Source: Hyaloscypha bicolor E
Lineage: Eukaryota; Ascomycota; Leotiomycetes; Helotiales; Hyaloscyphaceae
Length of the DNA stretch: 64,000 nt
Direction: 5' to 3'
Assembly: GCF_002865645.1 (NCBI RefSeq)
Contig: NW_020194555.1
Span: 558,001-622,000 of the forward strand
Position numbers and translations under genes: made by a program. This document shows, one piece after another, positions 1 through 12,564 of the stretch (position 1 is its first letter; each line of letters starts with the position of its first letter). Below the pieces are notes generated by a model. It searched no databases, had not been told where the DNA came from, and saw only the letters and a list, made by a program, of their open reading frames with translations.

Positions 1-1552
1 CAGCTCGCCATTACGCTCTCCATCCACGGGTACACGGATGCATTGGCCATGGGATATCCCATATGCAGGGCTTTATCGAAGAACCTGTTCCAGTCAACAT
101 CGGTATGTTCCCGTGAATAAAACGTCTCTCACCTTGCTTCCTTGGGTGTTCCATGATCAAACAGCAGTATCGAGTCTTCAATTGGCATCAAGCCGTCGTG
201 GGTCCCCTGCACCTCGTGAGTCCAGCTGACGTTGTCCAGAGCGGTAATACTCACGTTGATCAACAGAAGTCTTGTCGACGGCTTCTCGAGGATTCCTAAT
301 TTTAGCAACGAGAACTTCTTCTGCACTCCGTTCTTATAGGCCTCGACATTCGTATATCCATGCTTCAAAGCCATCGCCGGACTCAATCTAAAAATCCACA
401 CTTAACTTGAATCCGGAGAAAAACTGAAGGGCAACTCACAAGAAAGGATATTCGTGACCGTCCGCCTTTTCAATCCACTCCTTGTCAAAAAACTCGTGCA
501 CCCCCGCACCCTGCGCAATCACTCCCTTTAATCGCTCTTTATGCGTATGCGCGATCCTCACAGCATGATACCCACCGGAACTCAGCCCCCATACCAAAAC
601 CTTCCCCATATCAAACCTCCTATCTTTCTCCATCCAGCCCAAAACGCTATCCCACAACCTCTCGCTGCTTTCCGGATCCTTAGGATCTGCAGGGCAATCT
701 GCTGTACCAGGAATCTCAACGATGACTGCCGCCCATCCACGATTAATGAACTCTTCGCTCCGTTGCGTGTTATCCGGTCGATATCCATCAAGACCTGTCA
801 TTAGCAGCACGGCAGGGACCTTCCCTTTCCTTTCTTGCTTCGGGAATCTCGCATACGCCGGGATCTCGGAACGGTCTTCACCCGATTTATGCGTATGGGG
901 AATCATAACCTCAGTTACAGGCTGCTCCCAAGTCTTGGCGGCCTTGAGATACACGGCTTTTTGGAGAGTCCATGCTTCCCATTTCGTGTCATCGTTCACG
1001 GTTGGGAATGCGGAAATGTACGGGAATCGAGCAATGCGGTAGAGGCAAGCGGCGCGGAGGTAGAGGTCACTAGCTTGTTTTGGGTTGGAGGTGAGGATTT
1101 CGTCGCCCTTGGACGTGAGAGATGCAGCGATGGGGAAGAATGCTTTGGTGTATTCTGCGCTGGTCCCGTCGTTGATATTCCTCTGCCTTTCGTGTCAGTT
1201 GCTTTTTCTCACGCATGCGAGAGAGTCACTCACCTTGATCAGATCCTGGAACACAGGCTCAAAATCCTCGAATTTTCCATCGTGGAATGGATATACCGAG
1301 ATCGAGCACTATCGCAACACCGTCAGATTCTCCATTCTCAGTGCTCTTCCACTTTTAGTAACTGACCGGAAATTTCCACTTCGACTCCCAAAGCTGCTTA
1401 ATGCCCTGATGATGCACCATCTTCTTCTCATACGCTTCCTTTCCTATCCTCCAGCTTCTCACTTCTTTTTTCTGCTCCGCCTCACCACCACCGTCCTCTA
1501 CAAACTTCGTCTTCCCCAATCCCAGTCCCAAACCTCTCCATAGTCCTTGCAT
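1..1552 (-). CDS. ayg1: Ayg1-like polyketide-shortening hydrolase (alpha/beta hydrolase), 3' end cut by window
   Basis: Exons read from the complement: 1552-1367, 1308-1234, 1182-440, 387-255, 206-133, 84-1; they join in frame to about 431 residues and run off the left edge. The nucleophile motif GLSSGG lies near residue 289 in an alpha/beta-hydrolase fold; the later stretch [16 protein letters not shown] appears only after removing a 48-bp intron, and [18 protein letters not shown] follows, as in Aspergillus Ayg1. Ayg1 (about 406 aa) hydrolytically shortens a heptaketide naphthopyrone to tetrahydroxynaphthalene on the DHN-melanin route, so that role is inferred here. The start ATG at 1552 has no competitor. 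No other melanin gene is visible because the neighbour lies outside the window. The family assignment is firm; the exact substrate is not shown by sequence. Confidence 0.85.
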
Positions 1553-2430
1553 CTTTTAATATTTTCAATTGATTCTTCACTGTACCACACGAAAAATATT
1601 CAAAACCACAACTTTGGAGCTCACAAATTTAGGCGGCTTCAGCGACCACCAGTGCGGGGTCTACTCTCTTTATGAGAGCCCCATCTTGAGACGTCATCCT
1701 AGCTCCAGCTTAACGAACACCGACGGGCCAGGTGCTCGTATCATGGCAAGGACTTGGAGGTCTCCGGATTGTATGTGCGTGTTTGCACTCGGTCTTGCGA
1801 TGCGAAGGGATGTCTCGGACTTCCCCAACTTGGACGGAACCAGTTAGCTCCTGCTTCTTTGGCTCCGGGCTCCGATGCGCAGATCCGCCAAGGGTTTGAA
1901 GGGCTTCATTCATCTTTCATCTTTGATGAGTAAAGATCTTGTGCAACAGAGAGCCCAAGGGAAGCGCGTGGGTTTGCTCAAGTGAGGCCGGGATGCCAAT
2001 TAGCTCCGAGATGCGTCCGACCTCGGGAACAATGTGCAACGACCTCTTGCATAATTTTGAAACTGTTACTGGCATTCAGCTTCACTTAACGTTCTAAAAT
2101 GGATAACGAAATACAGTCGCTAGAGTCATCAACTTCAGCATTGAATACTTCGCGAATTTCTAGCTGCATTTCTCCTTGCACAAACGCTTGCTGTCAGCGG
2201 GATGGTCCGAGTAGAGCACCCTCTTGCTCGTTTTGATCACTTGCAACTCCAGTTTTTCGGGTACTATATTCAAACTCTCTGCAGCACTGGATCGTGTCCA
2301 ATATCGGTCTCAGGCTACTTGCATAGCGGTAAGAATTTTTCCAGATTGCTATCAAGCAATATGCACTACAGTCGGTCCGATCCAAAAGCAACAAAACTGT
2401 CGCTCTTTTACGCCCATAATAACTTTTTAA
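1553..2430. other. Gene-free stretch between ayg1-like gene and AT-rich block
   Basis: Normal base composition, short unrelated open frames on both strands, no recognisable domain. It should contain the ayg1-like promoter (next to 1552). Composition falls abruptly to very AT-rich at about 2430, which marks the edge of the RIP-affected block. Confidence 0.5.
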
Positions 2431-3337
2431 CTATAACCCCAATTAATTTATACTAAGTATTGTGATTATAGAATAGAGCCAGGCGAAAAATACCTATTAA
2501 TCAGATTTTAATACGATTTGTGGTTTATTAATAATTGAGGCTTAAAGTATACGAACCCTTTTTACTTTTTGATTTTTTCTTATATAAAACGCGAATATAT
2601 TTGCTTGCTAAGATTATATAAGCCCGTACTTTAAGGGAATATTATAGTATCTTACTAGCCTTATTATTAATATAATATTAATATTTAAGCCTTATAAGCT
2701 TGAAAACCTCTTTCTAAATATTAAATATAGCTTTTCCTAATACTATATATTATATATATAATAGAGCTCTAATATATAAAATTCAAGCTAATTTTAGCGA
2801 AACTAATTTTATAAACTTTACTTATTATTTAGCTACTTTTTCTTTTTTGCTTTTATATATTATTTTATTTATTTATTACCTTTTTAAATATTATTCTATA
2901 GCATTTTTACTTTTTTTTATATTTATTTAGTAAAATATATAATTATAAAACTTTTATATCATTTTAATTAAATAAGCTTTAAATGCCTTTATTACCTTAG
3001 CTTTAATATTTGAAAAACTAGTTTTCTTTATTTAATAATATCGAGTTTTACTATATTTCTAATATATTTTAATTAAATTAGTTTTATAATAAAATTTTAA
3101 TAAAAATATAGCCTTATATTTTCGCTTTATAATAAACTCTTTAATTTGAGACTTTTTATTATATTAAATATAATTATATTTTAATATATTTAGATAAAAA
3201 AAAAAGAGAAATATAATATAAATAGCCAGAGTTAAAAATAGTATATATAGTTACGTAAGCCATATATACGTAACTAGCCTATAGTTATTATATAATACTT
3301 TTCTTTAAAGAAGTTTTAATAATTTAATAATATATAA

Positions 3338-3860
3338 TAATTATATAATTATAATCTAGCTATTTAATTATAATTAGATATATTTATTTATAATAAATAC
3401 TATATAGTCTTTTAGTTTAGCTAGCTATAATATAAGCCTAATTCTTATATATTATAAAAGTATTTATTATTTTAATCTATTAAATAATTAGAATATATAT
3501 ATATTTCTACTAATAAAATTAGTTTAGAGCCTTTTTTTAATTTTTTCTAGTTTTAAAAATAGCTTTAGAAATATTAAAAACCTTTTATAGAACTAAAAAG
3601 AATCTTTTAATTAATTATATATAATTGAAATTTGTAAAATTATAATTTTTAGAAAAAAGTTTAGAACTTAAAATATAAATAGTTTATTTTATTTAAAGTA
3701 TTTCTCTAGTATTCCGGAATATTATTTAATAAAAAAGAAATAATTATTATATATAATAATTATATAACTATAATTAGATATATTTATTTATAATAAATAT
3801 TATGGTTTTTTAATTTAGCTAATTATAATATAAGTCTAATTTTTATATATTATAATAAAC
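3338..3860 (+). repeat. Pair of direct repeats of about 110 bp, 400 bp apart
   Basis: Positions 3338-3462 and 3740-3860 share a long run (around the words gatatatttatttataata and ataatataagcctaat/ataatataagtctaat) with transitions between them. Spacing and size would fit short LTRs or a duplicated fragment of an old element, but no termini or coding remnant are visible. Confidence 0.4.
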
Positions 3861-5682
3861 TAAATAATATATTTATTTAATAATAAATATTAGTTTACTA
3901 GAAATATATAATACTATTATATAAATATAAAAATACTAGTTATATTAAATTAGTAAAGTAATTAATATTTAGAAATAAGAATTATAATATTATAATATTA
4001 ATATATAATTTCTAAATCTATTAAGCCTAATAGAAATTAGTTATTAGTTAAATTATTTATAGAATATAAAGTTATATAATTATATCTTGTATTTTATATT
4101 CTATTATTTATATCTTATTATTTATATTTCGTTTTTCGAATCTTGTAATTATATATATAACTTTTAAAGAAATAGCTATATTAATATTAGAATCTTTTAA
4201 AAAAAATATAAAAAATAGTATTTCTTTCTAATTATATATTAATTACCTAATCCGGTCAAATATTAGATACTCAGATATCTAGATATTTAGATATTTAATT
4301 TCCTAATTCGGCCTAGTATTAGATATTTAAATATTTAGATATCTAGATACTTTTATTAAAGAAATCTTTATATATATTCTCTTATTTTATATATTTATTT
4401 TATATTTTATTTATATTGAATTTATTTCTTTATATTTAATTATATAATATTTATATTAATAAAGTATTTAAGAATATTTAATAGTTTTAATTTTATTATA
4501 GAATTAATAAAATTCGATTTTTTTTTAAATTTATTTAACTTTTATAATTTCTTTTTATTTATATATTTAGTAAAAATATATTATATTAATTATTAGATAT
4601 TCCTTTTAAATAATATCTAATTTAATAAAATATTTATATAATAATTTCGAATTTATATAAATAACTAATAATAGTTCTATTTCTAGTATTTTATTAATTA
4701 TAAATTTAACTAAAATACTTATATTAAAATTATAAGCTATATTATAAAGTTCTAAAACCAAAATAGTTTTAGTAATTCTTTTATATTTAATAGAAAACTA
4801 GTAAATAATATTAGTATATCTAGTTCTATTTACTAAAACTAAAATATATCTAATTTAGAAAAAGAAATTTCTATTATTTATAAATATAGTATTTGTAAAA
4901 ATAATTAAATATAAGAACTTTTTTACTAGTTTTATAAATCTTAATCTTCTAATAATATTCTTAATTTACTATTAAATATATTTATTAAATACTTTTATAT
5001 TAGTTTCCGAGAATTTAATAATTTAAATAGTAATTAATAGATTATATAAAGCTTCTAGTTAATAAACTAATATAATATATATATTAATTCTTAAAAAAAA
5101 GATTTTAATAAATAATATCTTTATTATTTATAATAATAATAATATTTATAGAAATAGTTTAAAGATTTTTATATTAATATTCTTATATAAAAGTAATTCT
5201 AGTAATATTTATATAAATAATATCTCTATTAAACTTAAAATTATAATTAAAAATAAAGTATTTATATTTTTTTAGCTAAAAACTTAGCTTTTTAATACTT
5301 TATTTATTTTGTTTTCATAAAATTATTAGTTTAAAGGCTAATAATTCTAAAAAGTTATTTATTATAAAAAAAGTAAAAGTTATAAATTAATTATTTTATA
5401 GAAAACTTATTAATATAATAAAAATAATAAGTTTTAAACTAATAATTCCTGGTTTCTAATATATTATATAATAGTTTTATAATTTTTAAAACCGAATTAT
5501 TATTTAGATTTAGCTATTTAATAAGTTTATAAAATATTATATAAATATAATTTTATAGTATTTATTATTATAATAATAATAATATTAAAAATAGTTCTCT
5601 AGCTAATATATTAAATAATAAATAATTATATTAATATTATATATTTCTTATTATTATTATAAGTTTAGATAACTAGTTTCGA

Positions 5683-5767
5683 TTTTTTAAATTCTTTTTT
5701 TATTTTTTAAATTCTTTTTTTATTTTTTAAATTCTTTTTTTATTTTTTAAATTCTTTTTTTATTTTT
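5683..5767 (+). repeat. Tandem repeat, 20-bp unit, about 4 copies
   Basis: The unit is attttttaaattcttttttt, repeated about four times inside the older Copia copy. The matching place in the inner copy (about 8000-8040) has a single version, so the array expanded after the copies separated. Confidence 0.8.
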
Positions 5768-6121
5768 TTTTATTCTTAATTTTATTAATAAACCGGGAAT
5801 TAAAAAAAATTAGTATTTGAAATTTAGAAATAATTTTAAATATATTCTTTTTTAAAAGACTAATAATTTTAATTTAATAGGAATTCTTATATAGATTATT
5901 ATTCTATAAAAATACTATAATATCCGGAATCTTATAAGAGTATTCTTTATTATATTTTAGTAAAATAGCAGGAATAATAAAAGAAATTATATCTGTATTA
6001 TTTTAAGTTTTATTATAAAATTCGGAAATAAATTCAGGTTTAAAGCTATTAATAATAATCTTAATATTTCTTATATAAAAGGGCTTTATAAAAGTTAAAT
6101 AAAAGATAATATTATTATTAT

Positions 6122-6421
6122 TATTAGTTTACTAGTAATATATAACACTATTATATAAGTTATAGAATACTATTTATATATAGTTAGTAAAGTTATTATT
6201 ATCTAGAAATAGTAATTATAGTATTATAGTATTAATATATAATCCCTAAATCTGCTAAGCCTAAAGGAATCTAGTTTACTAGTCGAGTTACTAATGGGAT
6301 ACAAGGTTATATAACTATATCCCGTATCCTATATCCCATTACCTATATCCTATTACCTATATCCCGTATCTCGTATCTCGTAACTATATACGTAATTCCT
6401 AAAGAAATAGCTATACTAATA
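6122..6421 (-). repeat. 3' LTR (left) of the inner Copia element
   Basis: About 300 bp, near-identical to 12251-12564 except for transitions and small length changes in a short internal array of atatcccgt/atcccat words. On the minus coding strand this is the downstream LTR. Confidence 0.85.
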
Positions 6422-9400
6422 CTAGAAACTCTCTAAAAATACAAAAAATAGTATTTCTCTCTAATTATATATAAATTCCCTAATCCGGCCTAGTACTAGA
6501 TTTCCCAAATACTCTATATATCTATATTACTTCCGAGGTTTTAGTTATATACTAAAGGCTATAGCCTTTTATATATAACTTCCCTTTCTATAATATCCTC
6601 CTATCCTATATATCTATTTCTTGCCCTATCCATACTCGACCTATTCCTCTATATCTAATTATATAGTATTTATATTAATTAGATACTTGAGGGCATTTAT
6701 TGGCTTCGATTTCATTATAGAATCGGCAGGATTTAATTCTCCCTTAATCCATTTAACTTCTATAATCTCTTATTATTTATATACCTAGCAGAGGCATATT
6801 ATATTAATTATTAGACACTTTTCTCAAATAGTTCCCAATTTAATAAGGCATTCGTATAACGACTTCGAATCCGTATAGATTACTAGTAATAGTTCTATTT
6901 CTAGTACTTTATTAATTATAGATTTAACTAAAGCGCCTATATTAAAGCTATAAGCCATACTATAGAGTTCCAAAACTAGAATACTTCTAGTAATTCTCTT
7001 ATATTTAGTAAAGAACTAGTAAATAATATTAGTATATCCAGTTCCGTTTACTAGAACTAGAATGTATCTGATTTGGGAGAAGAGATCTCTATTATTTGCG
7101 AATAAAGCATCCGTAAAAATAATTAAATATAAGGACTTCTTTGCTAGCTTTATAAATCTTAGTTCTCTAGTAGTATTCTCAATTTACTATTAAATATACT
7201 TATTAAATGCCTTTATATTAGTTTCCGAGGGTTTAATAGCTTAAGCAGTAATTAATAGGTTATATAAAGCTTCTGGTTAATAGACTAATATAATATATAC
7301 TTCTCTAGTATATTAGGTAATATATTAGTCCTTAATAGAGAGATCTTAATAAATAGTGCCCCTACTACTTATAGTAATAGTATTTTTTATAGAAACGATT
7401 CGGAGGTTTTTATACTAGTATTCCTATATAAGAGTAATTCTAGTAATATTCATATAAATAATACCTTTATTAAACTTGAGATTATAATTAATAGTAAGGT
7501 ATTTATACTTCTTGGCCAAAAACTTAGTCTCTTAAAGCTTTAGTTACTTTATCTTTATAAAATTATTATTTCTAATAAACAGGGTATTATTAGTTTAAAG
7601 GCTAATAATTCCGAAGAATTACTTACTATAGAGGAGGCAAGAGTTATAAGTTAACTATTCCATAGAAAGCTCGTTAATATAGTAGGAATAGTAAGTCTTA
7701 AACTAGTAGTTTCTAGCTTCCGGTATATTATATAATAGTTTTATAACCTTTAGAACCGAATTATTATTTAGATTTAGCTCTCTAGTAAGCTTATAAAGTA
7801 AGTTAATATAAAAATTACGGTTAAGTAAGGTTATTAATTAGATATAAGCTTATAAGATATTATATAAATATAGCTCTATAGTATCTATTATTATAGTAGT
7901 AATACTAAGAATAATTCTCTGGCTAATATATTAAATAGTAGGCAATTATATTAATACTATATATTTTTTACTATTATTATAAGCCTGGATAACTAGTCTT
8001 AACTTCTTAAACTCTCTCTCTATATTCTTATTCTTAATCTTATTAATAAACCGGGAGTTAAAGATATATATTTTCTTTAGTACCTGAGATCTGGAAATAA
8101 TCTCAAATATATCCTTTTCTAGGAGGCTAGTAACTTTAACTTAATAGGAGTTCTTATATAGGTTATTATCTTATAGAAATACTATAATATCCGGGTTCTT
8201 ATAAGAATATCCTCTATTATACTTTAATAAAATAGCGGGAATAGTAAGAGAAATTATACCTATATTACCTTTAGCCTTACTATAGAGTTCGGAAACAGGT
8301 TTAGGTTTGGGGCCATTAGTAATAATCTTAATATCCCCTATATAAAAGGGCTTTACGGAAATTGAGTAAAAGGTAGTATTACCGTATAGTAGAGCTAGTA
8401 TATAGTTCTCTCTATTAACGGCTACTAGCTTATATGGCCTATCCTAACTATTAGATTAACCGGTATTTCCTTTATATTATATGAGAATATCCGAATTTAA
8501 GGGAAGTTTATAAATATTAGTAGTACTAGAACCATTTCGGGTATTTAGGATATTTGTAATCTGGTATCTAGCTTAAAGCTTCTGAATTTCTATTATTACC
8601 TTCTTAAATACCGCTAATTACTATAATATAGTTAGTAATAGGGTATTATATTTGGTTATTCGGGGTAAAGTACTATAAACCAAGAGGATTAGGATAATAC
8701 TATTAGGTCTAGTGAAATTATTAATGGCCTTAAAAGCCATTTAAAGTATAATATCCTTATTAATTCTATTAATTTCGGCTATAATAATAAGATAAGTATA
8801 TTAAATCGGGCTATAATAGTATTCTATAATTCCGACGGAACTATAAGCTTCTATAGGAACGATTTTGACCTTAGTTCCTATAGTATTCGCAAGCTAAGTA
8901 AACTTCTTACTAGTAAACTGCTTTCCGGTATCTGCTATAATCTAATCGGGAAGGCCTAAATAGGTATTAATTTAATATTATTTTAGGATATCCCAAGTAT
9001 ATAATATACTAATATTTTAAAGCTATTAGCCGGCTTAATATCTAGTACCTTTATTAATAATATAGAATATAGACTTACCGGAAATATAGAAAATATTAAT
9101 AATAATAGAGTAATTAAAGCTAATATTATTTCTTAGGTTAAACTTAAATTATTCTGGTAATTATCCGAATTTCTGGTATTATTTATAGTATTTTATAAGG
9201 TACTTAAGGGCTTCTATATTAATATTATAGCCTACTTATTCTAGTATATTTCGAAGCTTACTAATAGATAGATAACTAAAACGGTAATATAGATATTATA
9301 ATTCGACCTTTATAAGAAAGCAGGGATTATAAGTAAAGAATTCGGAAATAAAGCTTTATAGAATAGTATTCTAAAGTAGGAAAGAGTATCTAAAACATTA

Positions 9401-11997
9401 TATTATAGGTATAAAGCGTCTATTAGAAGTAATAAGATAATTAGTAAGATTATTAAAGTAAACTTCTAGCTTGTCTATATTAGCTAAGCTAAATAGAAAT
9501 AAAGTCTTTATAGGTATAATATGGAATTATACTTGCCTAATTAGTATTCTTACTATTACAAATCTAATAAAAGATATAGATCCAATATTAAACTAGATAT
9601 TAACTTGACCTTTAGTAATTTCGTTAAGTTAGATACTACTATTAGTCTGCTATAAAGCTTGGAATTAGTTAGAACTAGTAATTGAGAATCTAGAGGCTCT
9701 AGTATTAATTATAACTCCGTAAAAGTAATAAATATTATATCTTAATATATTATTAATTATAAATATCTAGGTGTCTTTTATCTATTTAATAGGCTCTAAG
9801 GTATGGTTTTCGCCTATTATCTAATATATAAGGAAGAGAGAAGTAAGGTTATTTATAAGGGTATTAGTTATAGAAATAGTAGAAGTAGGGGCTATAGGAG
9901 CGGCTAGGAAGCTCTTAATAGAAGTAAAATAAGAATTAGAGTAATATTTCTTTCCTTTATCCGTTTTTACTAGTAAGGCTTTAAAAGTATTACCTACTAG
10001 TTCGTCTTTACTATTCTTATTATCCTCTTCTTCTTTGAATTTAGTAATATATTATATATAAGTACTACTAAAGCATTTATTAAAGTTATAGGTATTTCGG
10101 GATCTAAATTAGTAAATGTTTCTATTCTTGAATCAAGCTTTCTTAGCCTCTTATTTCTCTGGTATATACTTCTATAAGCGGTATTCGGGTCTCTTATATA
10201 TAAAATATAACTTCGGAGTATAATTATTATAGTTACGGGGCTTAAAGTAATTATTACGGGTTCCGAAGTTATAGCTAGGTCCGTATTAATAATTTCCAGA
10301 TAAGTAATAATTTAGAGAATTTTAAGAATAGTATTATTAATTAGTAAAGAGGATCTCGGTATTAATCTATTATTTCTTCTTATAAGTAGTAATAAATAAT
10401 TAGAGCTTATTAATAAGTTAGCCGAGATTAGGAAAAGAATCCGAGACTATATATTAGTATACTAATATATCTTAATAGGAGGTAATAATCTTATTATATA
10501 GGAATTCGGTATTTTATAGGGCAGGTACTAGTCTATATTATAATTTATATAGGTCGTTAATTAGTAACTAGACGAGCTCAAATATTATCTTTTTAGGATA
10601 TTAAGCCATTATAGTTACTATTATAGTAGTATTTTACTTGTCTAAGTTTTAATATTAGAAACCAGGGCCTTTAAAGAAGCTATAAATATTTATATAGACC
10701 TCTTTATATATATATTAAGAGAGCTAGTTATTATAAAAGTAATCTTATACTAGTTCTTTTAATATAGTAGGAAAAGCTCTTACTAATGCCTCTTATAGAA
10801 GCTCTATATATTAGTAGATATTAAGGAAGATAGTAAGTTTTTAGTTAAAACTACTATTAGTTCTATTATACTTCTATACTTTAGTATATATCTTTACTAC
10901 TTCTCTAATTAGCTTTATAATAAGAGAGCTAGCTAAAGGGCTATTTAAAGATAGTAGAGGTAGTAAAAGTAGTAGAAATCCGTTACTACTAGCTCTCTAT
11001 AGTCCGGTACTAGTAGGAGCGATTATAGGTAGTAAAGGGATATAAGTAATAATCGGTTTAGTTTATTAATTTCTTATAATACTATTATTAAAGGATATAT
11101 ATAATAAGGTAATAGGGCCCGTATTAAGGTCTAGTCTAGTAGTAATAATATTAGCTATAGTCCAGGTATATTACTCTTCTTCCTAAATAGTATTAACTAA
11201 GGACTATATAATAGCAAGTCCCTTATTATTTTATTTAATATAAATACCGCCATATTATAAAGTAGCTTGTAATTTATATAGTATATATTAATCTAGATAA
11301 TTAAGTACTTTGAGATCAAAATTACTAAAATCCTCCTTAAATAATTCCCAGAGATTATTATTAGTTAACTTCTCTATCTTATACTAGAATAGTCTAGTAT
11401 TGAGATAATCTAGGACTTCCTTATTACTATAAGTAATCAGGTTAATACCGCCTTTCTACTTTTTTACCTATATATATCTATCCTATAGTTCCGCTATACC
11501 GAACCCCTAGGGTCAAGCCCTTCTTAATATATGTGTGATTCGTAGTAAGAGAGATTAGAAGATAAGGTAGTTCATAGTAAGTTCGTAGAAAGGGTTCGGT
11601 AATAAAGGTATCTAGATACCTGGTTCAGATACCAGATGCCTAGTTCAGATACCAGATGCCCCAGATACCTAGGGGTATTATGGGTATTAAAGTAAATATT
11701 TCGCCCTTAAATATTTTATCTATAATAAGAAATTTAGGAAGTAAAATATTACGATTCCGGGAGGGTCTGAAGCTCAAAGAACTCGATTTAATAGTAAAAT
11801 TAAAGTAGTAGTTAAAGAGCTTTAAGGGCGTATATAGAATATATATTCCGGAAAGAGTATTCCGTAAATATAGGTATTATATAAGTAGAAAAGATAGATT
11901 CCAAGAAAGTGGTCTTGGGACCAAAAGAAGTTAGTTTTAAAGGATAGTAGATAGTTAAGTAGATAGATAGCCAAATGGCTAATTACTTATTAATTAG

Positions 11998-12163
11998 CAA
12001 GAACTAGAGTCTTCTTCCTTAGGCTACCGGATACTTTATAGAATTAACGAGTAATTCCCCCCTTTAATAGAGTAGTTATTAGTCCTTAGCAAGAGCTAGC
12101 TATTTTCTTCCTTAGGCTACCGGATACTTTATAGAGTTAATAGGTAATTCCCCCTTTCGATAT
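11998..12163 (-). repeat. Duplicated segment next to the 5' LTR of the inner Copia element
   Basis: Two direct copies, about 11998-12076 and 12093-12163, share cttccttaggctaccggata and end in a polypyrimidine run taattccccc. On the element's coding strand they lie just after the 5' LTR, where the untranslated leader is expected. Confidence 0.6.
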
Positions 12164-12250
12164 AGACTAGTTCAATTTTACTATAGGCTACCGGATATTT
12201 CTTTAGCTCAAAAGATTCTATTCTCTAATCTATATATATAAACTAATTAG

Positions 12251-12564
12251 TATCGGTTTACTAGTAATATATAGTACTATTATATAAGTTATAGAATACT
12301 ATTTGTATATAGTTAGTAAAGTTATTATTATCTAGAAGTAGGGATTATAGTATTATAGTATTAATATATAATCCCTAAATCTGCTAAGCCTAAAGGGGTC
12401 TAGTCTACTGGTCGAGTCACTAATAGGATGCGAGGTCACATGACTATATCCCGTATCCCATATCTCATTGCCCATATCCCATTACCCATATCCCATTGCC
12501 TATATCCCGTATCCCGTATCCCGTAACTATATACGTAACTCCTAAAGGAATAGCTATACTAATA
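12251..12564 (-). repeat. 5' LTR (right) of the inner Copia element
   Basis: About 314 bp; partner of 6122-6421. It carries a few more copies of the internal atatcccat-type word than the left LTR. The target duplication ATTAT follows at 12565. Confidence 0.85.

Larger units (their letters stand above)
6122..12564 (-). mobile_element. Ty1/Copia-type LTR retrotransposon, non-functional, nested in an older copy
   Basis: Two LTRs, 6122-6421 and 12251-12564, flank a 5.8-kb interior; total 6443 bp. A 5-bp target duplication ATTAT is present at 6117-6121 and 12565-12569. LTR ends read TATTAG/CTAATA or similar, explained by RIP of TGTTAG/CTAACA. On the minus strand conceptual translation gives an integrase core (about 8960-8640, GKQFTSKKFT), then further left RNase H blocks (7130-7040, FTDALFANNRDLFSQI; 6760-6685, VKWIKGELNPADSIMKSKP). 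Integrase before RT/RNase H is the Copia order. Stops interrupt all frames, so it is dead. It is much less AT-rich than the surrounding copy. Confidence 0.85.
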